A stretch of DNA of 64,000 bases from contig MSGS01000060.1 of assembly GCA_001940855.1 (NCBI GenBank), forward strand, positions 1-64,000. The letters are read 5' to 3'. This stretch comes from Christensenellaceae bacterium Phil1. GTDB taxonomy: Bacteria; Bacillota; Clostridia; Christensenellales; CAG-138. This document shows, piece by piece, positions 35,310-44,781 of this stretch (the stretch's first letter is position 1; each line of letters starts with the position of its first letter). The translations under genes and the position numbers were made by a program. The notes under the pieces are model-generated. The model was not told the origin of the DNA and did no database searches. It saw nothing but the letters and a program-made list of their open reading frames with translations.

Positions 35310-36737
35310 TTAATGCGCCGCTGCGCTGTGCGCGGCTTTTTCAGTTACGCAGAGCGGTGAGGGCTGCGGGGCGCGGTCGAGCTGCCGCAGGAACAACGCG
35401 AACATTGCGGCCGCGGCAATGCAGCATATAATGTCCGCCGCGGGCGTTGCCCACACAAGGCCGTACATGGGGAACAGCGCGCCCAGCGCGAACATAAGCG
35501 GTATATCCACCATGCCCTTGCGCATCAGCGCCAGCAGCAGCGATTTGCCGCCGTGGCCCGTGGCCTGGAAGAATGACACCACCATGTATGCAAATGCGGA
35601 GAACGGGCCGCCGATGCACAGTATCCTAAGGAAGCTTGCACCCGCGCTGACCGATTCCGACCCATGCTGAATGAACAGCCCAATAAGCTGCGCGCTGAAC
35701 CCAAGGCACACCGCCATGCACACGAGCGCCAGCGCAACGGATACCATAGCCGCGGTAAACGCGGCCTTTTTCATGCGCTTATGATCGCCGGAGGCAAAGT
35801 TATACCCAATCAGCGGCAGCACGCCCTGCGCCATGCCGCGCGCCATGCAGTGCGCAAGCATATTCACCTTCTTGGCAACGCCAAGGCCGGCCTGCATTGC
35901 CGTGCCGTATGCGGCCATAAGGTTATCGAGCACGGCGAAGGATATGTTTTCGCACAGCGTCATAAGGCAGGCTGGCAGGCCAACGCTCAAAACCTCGCCC
36001 GCTATGTCCTTATTGAACGTATCCTTATCCAGCGCGAAGCCGAGCGTTGTATTATGCCGGTTTTTAAGCATAACGGCAATGAAGTACAAGGCCGTTATAA
36101 CATTGGAAAGCATGGTTGCAGCAGCCGCACCCAGCGGTTCATTCCCCTTTTCAAACAAAACGAACATAAAAAGCGGATCCAGCGCAACGTTTGCAATGCC
36201 GCCTACGGCTATGCCTATGCTGGCCTGCATACTGCGCCCCTCAGAGCGCAGCAGATGCGCCATAAGCGCGCCGAACGCCGTTGCAAGCCCGCCAATGGAC
36301 ACGGTGGTTATAAGATATGCCTTGGCGTGGGCATGCACGGCCGCGTTTGCGCCGCCGAGCAGGTCTATAACTCCGTCCGCAAAAAACACGCACACGAGCG
36401 AATATATAGCCGTTACGCCCATGCAGCCCCAGAAGGCGAAGCTTGCCGCCTCCTTGGCGCGGTGCCGCTGCCCTGCCCCGGCGGCACGGGCTATGGCGCT
36501 GGCCCCGCCCGCGCCGAAAAGATTGGCTATGGCGCTCAGTATCATAAACGCCGGCATGCATACGGTTACGGAGGTTATCATGGCATCGCTCCCCGTAAGG
36601 CCGACAAAGAACGTGTCCGCCATGTTATATATAACAAGTATTATTTGGCCTATCACCGCAGGCATGGCAAGCTTCATTATGGCCCTGCCAACGGGTTCGT
36701 CCTCAAACAATGCTTTTGATCTCTTTTCGCAGTCCAA
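35310..36737 (-). CDS. MATE-family efflux transporter
   Basis: The protein has 475 residues from a TTG at 36737 with AAGGAG ten bases upstream; the frame to 36773 lacks a site. About twelve membrane helices in two similar halves are seen. MATE phrases are visible: EPVGRAIMKLAMPAVIGQII, NMADTFFVGLTGSDAM, FGAGGASAIARAAGAGQRHR and, in the second half, GMAQGVLPLIGYNFASGDHKRM. These carriers export cationic drugs or metabolites using Na+ or H+. It is divergent from a LysR regulator at 36935, which may control it. Confidence 0.9.
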   Translation of the reverse strand: MDCEKRSKALFEDEPVGRAIMKLAMPAVIGQIILVIYNMADTFFVGLTGSDAMITSVTVCMPAFMILSAIANLFGAGGASAIARAAGAGQRHRAKEAASFAFWGCMGVTAIYSLVCVFFADGVIDLLGGANAAVHAHAKAYLITTVSIGGLATAFGALMAHLLRSEGRSMQASIGIAVGGIANVALDPLFMFVLFEKGNEPLGAAAATMLSNVITALYFIAVMLKNRHNTTLGFALDKDTFNKDIAGEVLSVGLPACLMTLCENISFAVLDNLMAAYGTAMQAGLGVAKKVNMLAHCMARGMAQGVLPLIGYNFASGDHKRMKKAAFTAAMVSVALALVCMAVCLGFSAQLIGLFIQHGSESVSAGASFLRILCIGGPFSAFAYMVVSFFQATGHGGKSLLLALMRKGMVDIPLMFALGALFPMYGLVWATPAADIICCIAAAAMFALFLRQLDRAPQPSPLCVTEKAAHSAAAH

Positions 36738-36934
36738 TTTTTCTTTTCTCCTTATCGTCCCGTTCCCGCGCAAGGGGTATGCCTAATAAGCGGCAGACGC
36801 GCGTTTTCGTTTGCGGCTGCTTTATTTTTTGCGTATCCCTATTGCTATCGGATGGTATATATGATATGCTATGTTTCAGATAAAATCAAATTATGGTTTT
36901 CTTGGCAGCAATCACGTTTTGTAATGGAGGGGCA

Positions 36935-37834
36935 ATGTTAGGAACAAAGATGGAAACACTGCTTGCAGTGGTCGAATACAAAAACTTTACAAAGGCAGCG
37001 GAGGCGCTCTCGCTTACCCAGCCCGCCGTGAGCCACCATATAAACCAGCTCGAGGAGGAGCTGGGCGCGGTGCTGTTCGTGCGCAGCAAGGGCGGATTAA
37101 AGCTTACGCCGCAGGGGGAGATAGCCGTTAAATACGCGCGCAGGCTTAAGGCGCTGGACCAGAAGCTGCACAGGGAGCTTATAAACGTTGAAAAGAGCAT
37201 AACCAATCTGCGCATAGGCATAACGCACACAGCGGAAAGCAACCTGACCACGCAGGTGCTTGCCAAATGCGCCAATCAGCACAGCGGCTTAAGCATTACC
37301 ATTACAACTGATACGATAAAAAATCTTTATGAGATGCTTGAAAATTACGAGATAGATTTGGCCATAGTTGAAGGCTCGCCGACAAGCTCCGCGTTTTCGT
37401 CGCTGATGCTGGATACGGACTATCTTGTTTGCGTAATGGCTGTGACACACCCGCTTGCAAGCCACGCAATGGTCACGCTAAGCGAGCTGAAGGGAGAGCA
37501 GATGATACTGCGCCTGCCTTCCTCCGCAACGCGGACGCTGTTTGAATCCACGCTTGAAAGCATAAACGATTCAATAGAAAACTTCAACGTGACTATTGAG
37601 GTGGACAACATAGCCACAATAAAAGACCTTGTCAGGAAGGAGCTTGGCGTATCCATACTGCCAAAGAGCGCATGCATGGACGAACTGAGCAAAGGCAAGC
37701 TTGCCGCGCTGCCGATAGAAAATCTGAGCATGGTGCGCGAAACGCGCATAGTTTACAACCGCGACTTTTCGCATTTTGACATCCTTCAGGAAATCACCAA
37801 AACATATCAGGAAACGGCAAAAGCGCAGCGATAA
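36935..37834 (+). CDS. LysR-family transcriptional regulator
   Basis: The protein has 299 residues from the ATG at 36935 behind GGAGGGG. The winged helix-turn-helix occupies residues 1-60 (METLLAVVEYKNFTKAAEAL, SLTQPAVSHHINQLEEELG, FVRSKGGLKLT). The periplasmic-binding-like effector domain follows from about 90. LysR proteins usually activate the divergent neighbour in response to a small molecule; that neighbour is the MATE transporter. The effector is unknown. Confidence 0.92.
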   Translation: MLGTKMETLLAVVEYKNFTKAAEALSLTQPAVSHHINQLEEELGAVLFVRSKGGLKLTPQGEIAVKYARRLKALDQKLHRELINVEKSITNLRIGITHTAESNLTTQVLAKCANQHSGLSITITTDTIKNLYEMLENYEIDLAIVEGSPTSSAFSSLMLDTDYLVCVMAVTHPLASHAMVTLSELKGEQMILRLPSSATRTLFESTLESINDSIENFNVTIEVDNIATIKDLVRKELGVSILPKSACMDELSKGKLAALPIENLSMVRETRIVYNRDFSHFDILQEITKTYQETAKAQR

Positions 37835-37849
37835 ACGTGGGAATATAAA

Positions 37850-37877
37850 AGAGACGGTTCAGCACCGTCTCTTTTTT
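37850..37877 (+). terminator. terminator between convergent genes
   Basis: AGAGACGGT (37850-37858) pairs with ACCGTCTCT (37864-37872), followed by TTTTTT on the plus strand; an A-run on the other side serves the minus-strand gene. Confidence 0.85.
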
Positions 37878-37889
37878 ATCACATTTGTT

Positions 37890-39059
37890 TTACAGACTCA
37901 TGCGGTATATGTCCAGCACGTCCTGCTTTTTAAGCGGCACAAAGCCCTCAATAACGCCGCCTGCGCCGCAGGCCTTTTCCGCCATGGCATCGAAATGGGT
38001 TTGGTCTATGCCTATGGCCGAGAGCGTGCTTTTAAGCCCAAGCGTGGTAAACAGGAACTCGCTCAGCCGCTCTATGCCGGCGTTGGCCGCCTCCGCATCG
38101 TCAAGAGCATTGTCAACGGAGAACACCGTGCGCGCGAACCTTGCAAGGCGCGGCGCGGTGGCATCGTTCAGGCAATGCCGCATCCAGCGCGGGGTAAGTA
38201 TGGCAAGGCCAAGACCATGCGTAATATCATAATACGCGGAAAGCTGATGCTCCATGGGGTGGCAGCTCCATGCAAGCGTCCTGCCCCCGTCAAGGAAGCC
38301 GTTTATGGCCCACGAGCTTGCCCACATAAGGTTGGCGCGGGCTTCGTAATCATCGGGCTTGGCGATTGCAATGGGCGCGTATTTTATTACCGTTTTGAAC
38401 AGCACCTCCATGAACCCATCCAGCATATACAGATCCTTTTCGGTATTAAAGTAAACCTCGCATATGTGGCTTATTATATCTGCCGCGCCGCACGCCGTTT
38501 GGTATGCACTTACGGAATAGGTCACGGTGGGGTCAAGGAAGGACGCCTTGGGCACAAGCTTATAGTCCCCGCGGCCTATTTTATCATTGGTTTCGGGGTT
38601 GCTTATAACGCCGCAGTTGTCCATTTCGGAGCCCGTTGCAGCTATCGTCAGTACAGTTATCACAGGCAGCGCGCGTTCTATGGGCGCACGGTTTTTTATA
38701 AATTCCCACGGGTCAATGTCCGCGCACGCTCCGGCGGCAATGAACTTGGCTGCGTCTATTGTGCTGCCGCCGCCAACCGCCAAAACCACGTCTATATTCT
38801 CCTGCTTGCAAAGCTCCGCCCCGCGCCGCACGGAATCTATTTTAGGGTTAGGCTCAATACCGGAAAGCTCCGTCGCGTAAAGTCCGGCAGCGCTGATCTG
38901 CGCCATTACCTTATCGTAAAGCCCGCTCTTTTTTATTGAGCCGCCGCCGTATGCAACAAGCACCTTTTTGCCGTATTTTTTCAGCTCATCGCCAAGGTGG
39001 CAAAGCTGATCCTGCCCAAAGTATATGCGCGTGGGTATATCGTACACAAATCCGTTCAT
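37890..39059 (-). CDS. iron-containing alcohol dehydrogenase (butanol dehydrogenase type)
   Basis: The protein has 389 residues from the ATG at 39059 behind AAGGA. Seen: the NAD(P)-binding VLVAYGGGSIKKSGLY, LAVGGGSTIDAAKFIA, TGSEMDNCGVISNPET, and metal-ligand regions ISHICEVYF and WSCHPMEHQLSAYYDITHGLGLA. The sequence resembles YqhD/BdhA, which reduce aldehydes with NADPH in fermentation. It follows malQ by 20 bp on the same strand. Exact substrate not determinable. Confidence 0.92.
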   Translation of the reverse strand: MNGFVYDIPTRIYFGQDQLCHLGDELKKYGKKVLVAYGGGSIKKSGLYDKVMAQISAAGLYATELSGIEPNPKIDSVRRGAELCKQENIDVVLAVGGGSTIDAAKFIAAGACADIDPWEFIKNRAPIERALPVITVLTIAATGSEMDNCGVISNPETNDKIGRGDYKLVPKASFLDPTVTYSVSAYQTACGAADIISHICEVYFNTEKDLYMLDGFMEVLFKTVIKYAPIAIAKPDDYEARANLMWASSWAINGFLDGGRTLAWSCHPMEHQLSAYYDITHGLGLAILTPRWMRHCLNDATAPRLARFARTVFSVDNALDDAEAANAGIERLSEFLFTTLGLKSTLSAIGIDQTHFDAMAEKACGAGGVIEGFVPLKKQDVLDIYRMSL

Positions 39060-39078
39060 GTCGTTTTTCCTTTCCTTT

Positions 39079-40557
39079 TTATATTCTTGCATAAAGCCTT
39101 GCCTGCTCGTAAAGCGCGGGGGCTATGGCAAAAAGATCGGTATTTTTATCCAGCCGCCATTGCCAGTTGCCGTAAGGCTGACCGGGGATATTAACCCGAC
39201 TGCCCTCCGCAAGGCCAAGGTGATCCTGAAGCTGCGCAACGAACAAGCGCGCAACGGAACCCATGCCGCCGCGTATCATTGCGGCAACAAGTTCAGCCGA
39301 ATTGCTTACGCCGAAATATTTTTCGGTATATTCGCGCACGCCGTCACTCGCTTCCTTTACCCAAAGGGGAGTTGGGCTGTTGTCATGCGTGCCGGTATAG
39401 CAAACGCAGTTTTCAACAAAGGCATGGGGCTGATAATCATGCGGCTGCATACCGTCGAACCCAAGCTGCAATACCCGCATGCCCGGGAAGCCGGAGCCGG
39501 AAAGCAGCGCCTTTACCTCATCCGTAACATAGCCCAGATCCTCCGCGATAAATTCGGCGTTTACGCCCCGCTTAACGGCGTTCACAAACGCCATGCCCGG
39601 CCCCTTTACCCAGCGGCCGTTGCGCGCGGTGCTTTCGCCGAAGGGCACGGCATAATAGCTTTCTATCCCGCGGAAATGGTCTATGCGAATAACATCATAA
39701 AGCCTTGCGGCGGCGTTTAGCCGGTTTATCCACCAGCTAAAGCCCGTTTCCTCCATCCTCTGCCAATTATAGAGCGGGTTGCCCCAAAGCTGACCATCCT
39801 GATTGAAATAATCCGGCGGCACGCCCGCAACTTCCTTTGGCGTAAGGTTTTCATCCAGCGCAAAAAACTCCCGCTGCGCCCAAACCTCAACGGAATCCAT
39901 GGCAACGTATATCGGCACGTCGCCAATTATGCTTATGCCAAGGCCGTTTATATAGCTTTTCAGCCTTTTCCATTGGGTGAAGAAAAGATACTGAATATAT
40001 ATAAACAGCTCTATATCCTCCTTCAGCTCCGCGCTGTAATGCGCTATGGCGTCCGCCTCGTGCCGCTTGATGGATTCATCGTCCCATTTCGTCCACGCCT
40101 TCATGCCGAAATGCCGCTTGAGCGCCATAAACAGCGCATATTCATGTATCCAGCTTTCGTGCTCCTTAACGAATGCATTAACCGCCGCGCGGTCTCGCTC
40201 AAAGCCGCGCCGCTTGGCCGCCTCCAGCACGCGGAAGCGGTTAAGGTATATCTTTTCGTAATCCACGCGCCCCGCATCGTCGCCCCAGTTCACGCTTTCA
40301 ATCTCGCTGCGCTCAAGCAAGCCGTCCTCAATAAGCATATCAAGGTCAATAAAATACGGATTGCCCGCCGCGGAGGAAAAGCTTTGGTACGGCGAATCGC
40401 CGTAGCTGGTCGGCCCAAGGGGCAGCATTTGCCACGCGCGCCTGCCCGCGGCCTTCAAAAAATCGGCAAACCTATATGCCTCGCGCCCAAGCGTGCCGAT
40501 ACCGTAGGGCGAAGGCAGCGAAAATACCGGCATCAATATGCCGCAACTACGTTCCAT
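39079..40557 (-). CDS. malQ: 4-alpha-glucanotransferase
   Basis: The protein has 492 residues, the usual length of GH77 enzymes. It transfers glucan segments between maltodextrins during glycogen/starch use. Seen: SLPSPYGIGTLGREAYRFAD, LPLGPTSYGDSPYQSFSSAA, the nucleophile in VIRIDHFRGIESYYAVP, the acid/base Glu in EDLGYVTDEV, and YTGTHDNSPTPLW. It starts just inside the end of the ugpC-type ATPase gene's intergenic space (8 bp), so the two genes form a maltodextrin-use unit. No secretion signal. Confidence 0.96.
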   Translation of the reverse strand: MERSCGILMPVFSLPSPYGIGTLGREAYRFADFLKAAGRRAWQMLPLGPTSYGDSPYQSFSSAAGNPYFIDLDMLIEDGLLERSEIESVNWGDDAGRVDYEKIYLNRFRVLEAAKRRGFERDRAAVNAFVKEHESWIHEYALFMALKRHFGMKAWTKWDDESIKRHEADAIAHYSAELKEDIELFIYIQYLFFTQWKRLKSYINGLGISIIGDVPIYVAMDSVEVWAQREFFALDENLTPKEVAGVPPDYFNQDGQLWGNPLYNWQRMEETGFSWWINRLNAAARLYDVIRIDHFRGIESYYAVPFGESTARNGRWVKGPGMAFVNAVKRGVNAEFIAEDLGYVTDEVKALLSGSGFPGMRVLQLGFDGMQPHDYQPHAFVENCVCYTGTHDNSPTPLWVKEASDGVREYTEKYFGVSNSAELVAAMIRGGMGSVARLFVAQLQDHLGLAEGSRVNIPGQPYGNWQWRLDKNTDLFAIAPALYEQARLYARI

Positions 40558-40565
40558 ATGTTTTC

Positions 40566-41723
40566 TCACCATTCAAGGTTCTTGCTGTCATCCTTGCTGA
40601 ACACGTGCACAACATGCCCGCCGAAGCTGAGCTTCACATCCATGCCCATGGGATAATGCGCGGCCTCGCCGTTGAGCGGAACTATGGCTATCATGTCCCC
40701 GCCAAGGGCGGACATATGAAGGTGCACGCTGGAGCCCATCATTTCGCTCACGTCCACCTTTGCCGGTATGCCGCTTTGGCCTATTATCACATGCTCCGGC
40801 CTTACGCCCACGGTGACCTGCTGCTCCGCAACGTCCTTTGCGACAAGGCGCTGCTGCTTATCCTCGCTCAGTTCAACGCTCAGCCCGTCCGTTTCGATGA
40901 AGTAGCGGCCGTCATGCTTAACAAGGCTGCCATCGAAGAAGTTCATCTGCGGCGTGCCTATAAAGCCTGCCACGAACAGATTGGCGGGGTGGTCAAACAC
41001 CTGCTGCGGCGTACCGACCTGCTGAATGAAGCCATCCTTCATTATAACTATCCTGTCGCCCAGCGTCATGGCCTCGGTCTGGTCGTGGGTAACATATATA
41101 AATGTGGTATCTATCCTTTGCCTCAGCTTTATCAGCTCCGCGCGCATCTGGTTCCTCAGCTTCGCGTCAAGGTTTGAAAGCGGCTCATCCATAAGGAATA
41201 CCGCCGGATTGCGCACGATTGCGCGGCCTATTGCAACGCGCTGCCGCTGTCCGCCGGAAAGCGCCTTGGGCTTCCTGTCGAGATATTCTGTGATATTCAG
41301 TATATGCGCCGCTTCCCTTACGCGCTTGTCTATTTCTTCCTTGCTGCACTTTTTAAGCTTGAGCGAAAACGCCATGTTTTCATAAACCGTCATGTGCGGA
41401 TACAGCGCATAGTTCTGGAAAACCATTGCAATGTTCCTATCCTTGGGCGCAACGTCGTTCATAAGCTTATCGCCTATATACAGTTCGCCATCGGTTATTT
41501 CCTCAAGCCCGGCAATCATTCTGAGCGTTGTGGACTTGCCGCAGCCGGAAGGCCCGACCAGGACCACAAATTCCCTGTCTGCAATGTCCAAACTGAACTG
41601 CTGCACGGCGACTACGCCTTCCTCCGTTATCTGAAGATTCGGGCCGTCCTCGCGCTTTTTGTGCTTATTATCCTTGCTTACCGGATAGACCTTTTTGATG
41701 TTTTTAAGGCTCACCTGTGCCAT
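40566..41723 (-). CDS. ugpC: sugar ABC transporter ATPase (UgpC/MsmX type)
   Basis: The protein has 385 residues. The ATPase domain holds Walker A GPSGCGKST, Q-loop VFQNYALYPHMTV, signature LSGGQRQRVAIGRA, Walker B VFLMDEPLS and the switch His in VTHDQ. A TOBE/OB C-terminal domain follows from about 290. No permease or binding protein is adjacent, so it is probably a shared ATPase for several carbohydrate importers, as MsmX is in B. subtilis. A lysine-rich insert at 16-35 (DNKHKKREDGPNLQ) is unusual. A palindrome lies in its promoter spacer. Confidence 0.92.
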   Translation of the reverse strand: MAQVSLKNIKKVYPVSKDNKHKKREDGPNLQITEEGVVAVQQFSLDIADREFVVLVGPSGCGKSTTLRMIAGLEEITDGELYIGDKLMNDVAPKDRNIAMVFQNYALYPHMTVYENMAFSLKLKKCSKEEIDKRVREAAHILNITEYLDRKPKALSGGQRQRVAIGRAIVRNPAVFLMDEPLSNLDAKLRNQMRAELIKLRQRIDTTFIYVTHDQTEAMTLGDRIVIMKDGFIQQVGTPQQVFDHPANLFVAGFIGTPQMNFFDGSLVKHDGRYFIETDGLSVELSEDKQQRLVAKDVAEQQVTVGVRPEHVIIGQSGIPAKVDVSEMMGSSVHLHMSALGGDMIAIVPLNGEAAHYPMGMDVKLSFGGHVVHVFSKDDSKNLEW

Positions 41724-41909
41724 ATGTTTTTTGCTGCGCTCCTTTGCCCTCCGGCAAAAAGAAGCTCGCCGCCGGCATTACCCGCGCGGCCTTACGGCAG
41801 GTCTCCACGCTGCCGCACCGCCAGCAACAGCGGACGCATCCTCCTTTGTTTCCCGCCGCGGCCTATTATGAGTGGAGTAGTGCCGAAACGGATATATTCA
41901 GATATAATA

Positions 41910-41938
41910 AATATAGCACCCATCGGGTGCATATTCAA
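41910..41938 (-). promoter_or_regulatory. ugpC-malQ promoter with palindromic spacer
   Basis: On the minus strand, TTGAAT (41938-41933), a 17-bp spacer, and TATATT (41915-41910). The spacer holds the perfect palindrome GCACCC-GAT-GGGTGC (41930-41916), a likely operator where a repressor would block RNA polymerase. The 187-bp leader downstream contains a TTTGCC-GGAG-GGCAAA hairpin near the start codon. Confidence 0.65.
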
Positions 41939-41948
41939 CAATATATTG

Positions 41949-42455
41949 TCAATCCTGCTGTATAAATTCGCATATTTTTTGCCACGCCGCAATGAGCCGC
42001 GGCATATTATACGAAGCGTTGGCGGGGCTTGTGGACGGCAGCTTTTCCGCCATGGGTTCAAGGGAAGGATGGTACTTTACAAGCGTTGCGTACGAAAGCG
42101 CGCCGTTGCAGAATATCCTTTGCACGCGCGTGCCGCCGATTAGTGCCGGAATGTCCGCGGGAACTATGTTTTTGGCCTTAGCATCGCTGCTGAGCATAAT
42201 GTCGCACTCATACACGGCGTCGTATAAGCCGATGCCATGGCGTATCAGCGCCGCCCCGCGCGCGGAAAAGTCAAGCGCGGCATAATTCTCCCCCGTGAGC
42301 GCACCCAAAACAGGCCAAAAGCGGTTCTTAGGATGCATATAATAAAACCCTTCTTCAACCGAGCGCACGGAAGGAACGCTGCCGAGTATCAGCACCGTGC
42401 AGCGTGCATCCATCACCGGTGCAAAGGGATGCACAATGTGCCGCGTTTCACCCAT
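41949..42455 (-). CDS. DNA-deoxyinosine glycosylase (UDG superfamily)
   Basis: The protein has 168 residues. Family-6-type glycosylases remove hypoxanthine from deaminated adenine in DNA. Seen: VLILGSVPSVRSVEEGFYYM with the GSxPS motif, HPKNRFWPVLGAL, and the C-terminal LPSTSPANASYN that matches the family's S-P-A-N motif. The start is 2 bases after the alarmone synthetase stop, so the pair is probably translationally coupled. A second, unrelated UDG is at 47653. Confidence 0.9.
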   Translation of the reverse strand: MGETRHIVHPFAPVMDARCTVLILGSVPSVRSVEEGFYYMHPKNRFWPVLGALTGENYAALDFSARGAALIRHGIGLYDAVYECDIMLSSDAKAKNIVPADIPALIGGTRVQRIFCNGALSYATLVKYHPSLEPMAEKLPSTSPANASYNMPRLIAAWQKICEFIQQD

Positions 42456-42457
42456 GC

Positions 42458-43156
42458 TCAGTCCGCCTCTTGCTCCACGCGCTTCTGTATGCCCTCCATG
42501 CGCGCATCAAGGCTTGCGCCCATGGTTGCGCATTCAAGCAGTTCCTTTGTTATTTCGGCACGGATATCGTCCGGCATGTCCTTTTTATAGTTTATTTTGT
42601 GTTCAAGGCTTGCCCACCAGTCCATTGATATTGTGCGGAACTGAACCTCGACCTTCATCATGCGCTTTTTATCGTGCAGAAATATCGGCGTTTCAACTAT
42701 CAGGTGTAGGCTGCGGTAGCCGTTGGGCTTGGGATTCTTTATGTAATCTTTGCACTCTATAACGCGGATATCGTCCTGTTCCGTGAAGGATTCGGCAAGC
42801 ATATAGATATCGCTCGGATAGGAGCATATAACCCGCACGCCAGCAATATCGTTTATGTTTTTCTCTATGCTGTCTATCGATATTCCAACGCCCTTGCGCG
42901 AAGCCTTTTCAACAATGCTGTCCAGCGACTTCAGCCGCGTTTTAACGCTTTCTATCGGGTTGCGGTCATATTGCAGCGAAAGTTCTTCGTTAAGCACGTT
43001 GAACTTGGTCGCCACCTCCATCATGGCGCAGCGGTAATAGGCCATAAGTTCCCTGTATGGCCGCGCATAATTCTGCATCCATGTTCTTATGTCGCTCTTG
43101 CTCAGGCGCGAAAGTAAAAGCTGCTCAAGGCCCTGCATATCGCTCAGGTTTATCAT
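42458..43156 (-). CDS. small alarmone synthetase (RelQ/YjbM-like GTP pyrophosphokinase)
   Basis: The protein has 232 residues, synthetase domain only with no HD hydrolase domain. It makes (p)ppGpp from ATP and GTP/GDP. Seen: YRELMAYYRCAMMEVATKFN, ESVKTRLKSLDSIVEKASRK, NDIAGVRVICSYPSDIYML with the metal-binding Asp, NPKPNGYRSLHLIVETPI, and VEVQFRTISMDWWASLEHKI. In B. subtilis-type RelQ the enzyme is a tetramer. No strong ribosome site is seen before the ATG. It is cotranscribed with the deoxyinosine glycosylase. Confidence 0.92.
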   Translation of the reverse strand: MINLSDMQGLEQLLLSRLSKSDIRTWMQNYARPYRELMAYYRCAMMEVATKFNVLNEELSLQYDRNPIESVKTRLKSLDSIVEKASRKGVGISIDSIEKNINDIAGVRVICSYPSDIYMLAESFTEQDDIRVIECKDYIKNPKPNGYRSLHLIVETPIFLHDKKRMMKVEVQFRTISMDWWASLEHKINYKKDMPDDIRAEITKELLECATMGASLDARMEGIQKRVEQEAD

Positions 43157-43275
43157 AGCTGGAAGTATTCTGCCTTTCGTGATGCCATTATTTTCTTCCT
43201 TATTATATGCGTTTTGCGAGCCATGCGTCTATGCGAATAATGTGACGGAATGTGAAACTTTTCGCGGAGATTATA

Positions 43276-43304
43276 TTGACGAAATATTAACATGGTGTTA
43301 ATAT
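43276..43304 (+). promoter_or_regulatory. permease promoter overlapped by a palindromic operator
   Basis: TTGACG (43276-43281), a 17-bp spacer, and TAATAT (43299-43304). The palindrome ATATTAACA-TGG-TGTTAATAT (43284-43304) fills the spacer and -10, so a bound repressor would exclude polymerase. Its core resembles the palindrome upstream of nhaC. Confidence 0.65.
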
Positions 43305-43375
43305 ATATTTATACAAAAATGTGGATAAACACTAAAATTTAAGTATTTATTCATAAAATTATTAGGAGGTATCAT

Positions 43376-44761
43376 ATGGAAAACAACAGCGGAAAACACC
43401 TCAAGAAAGAACTTGGCGTGTTTTCAGGTATCAGCCTTGTGGCCGGCATGACCATAGGCTCCGGTATCTATTATCTTGGCAGCTACGTGCTTGAGCGCGT
43501 AAACATGTCCATGGGTATGGCGCTTGTGTGCTGGATAGTCGGCGGCATAGTCAGCATACTCGGCGGCCTTTGCTTTGCCGAGCTTGGCGCGGAAATGCCT
43601 GTCACCGGCGGCATGACCACCTATCTTGCCAAGGCCTATCATCCCCTGGCCGGCTTCGTAAACGGTTTCTCCGGCTTCCTGCTCACGGCTTCCGGATCCA
43701 TCGCATCCCTTGCCCTGGCCGCCGTTACCCCGTTCCAGGAGGAGTTCGCGTTCTCCGAACCCGTCACCAAGGCAATAGCTATCGGACTTATAGTATTATT
43801 CACCATAATCAATCTGCGCGGTATAAAGACCGCCGCCGCCATACAGAACATAAGCATGGTGCTGCGCCTTGTGCCGCTGGTGCTGGTAATAGTTCTTGGC
43901 GTATTCGCTGGCAAGAGCCAGCCGGATCTTTCCCTGGCTACCGCTTTCACTACCGACACCCCTCCCACGTTCTTCAACATAGTAAAGGTAATCGGTTACG
44001 CAACGTTTGCATCCCTTTGGGCATATGAAGGCTGGACCAACCTTAACACCGTTGCCGGCGAAATGAAGCGCCCCAAGCGTGACCTGCCCCTGGCCATAAT
44101 AATCTCCATGGGCGGCATAATGCTCATATACACCCTGTTCAATTTTGCTGTCTACCGCATAATCCCGCAGGCCGAAGTTAACTCCATGATAGCCGACGGC
44201 AACATCTATCTTGGCAAGACCGCCGCCTTCAACGTAATGGGCAACTTCGGTAAGTGGATAGTGCTCATCGGCATGGCCGTTGGTATCGTTGGTACCGTTA
44301 ACGGCGACTGCCTGGTGTTCCCCCGTACTTACTACGCAATGGCGCGCGGCGGCTTCTTCTTCAAGAAGTGCGGCGAAGTTAACGACAAGGGCGTTCCCGC
44401 GTTCGCTATAATTGCTTCCTCCGCAATGTCCATAATACTTGTTCTGTTCAATAGCCTGCAGCAGCTCACCGACTGGCTGGTCACCGTAAGCGCTCTGCTC
44501 AACCTGATGGCCATATTCGCGGTGCTCATTTTCCGCAAGAAGTATCCCGATATGGAGCGTCCTTACAAAGTATGGGGCGGCGTACCCGTAATAATCCTCA
44601 CCTGCCTGCTGTTCGTGGTGCTGCTGGTCAACAACTTTGTTGAGGATCCCCTCACCTCTGCCAAGGGTCTTATCATAATCGCCCTGTGCATACCGTTCTA
44701 TTACATTTTCCGTAAGCTCAACGGCGGCATGGAATACGATACCGATAAGATAGACAACTGA
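43376..44761 (+). CDS. APC-superfamily amino acid permease
   Basis: The protein has 461 residues with twelve membrane helices. AGGAGG precedes the ATG. Seen: ELGVFSGISLVAGMTIGSGIYYL, where helix 1 carries the GxGI substrate-binding turn, LGGLCFAELGAEMPVTGG, and WAYEGWTNLNTVAGEMKRPKR. These are hallmarks of the LAT/SteT branch, which exchange neutral amino acids. The gene is followed after 20 bp by a beta-lactamase-fold enzyme, implying that the imported compound may be its substrate. Substrate unknown. Confidence 0.9.
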   Translation: MENNSGKHLKKELGVFSGISLVAGMTIGSGIYYLGSYVLERVNMSMGMALVCWIVGGIVSILGGLCFAELGAEMPVTGGMTTYLAKAYHPLAGFVNGFSGFLLTASGSIASLALAAVTPFQEEFAFSEPVTKAIAIGLIVLFTIINLRGIKTAAAIQNISMVLRLVPLVLVIVLGVFAGKSQPDLSLATAFTTDTPPTFFNIVKVIGYATFASLWAYEGWTNLNTVAGEMKRPKRDLPLAIIISMGGIMLIYTLFNFAVYRIIPQAEVNSMIADGNIYLGKTAAFNVMGNFGKWIVLIGMAVGIVGTVNGDCLVFPRTYYAMARGGFFFKKCGEVNDKGVPAFAIIASSAMSIILVLFNSLQQLTDWLVTVSALLNLMAIFAVLIFRKKYPDMERPYKVWGGVPVIILTCLLFVVLLVNNFVEDPLTSAKGLIIIALCIPFYYIFRKLNGGMEYDTDKIDN

Positions 44762-44781
44762 TAATTAACGGAGACATTATT

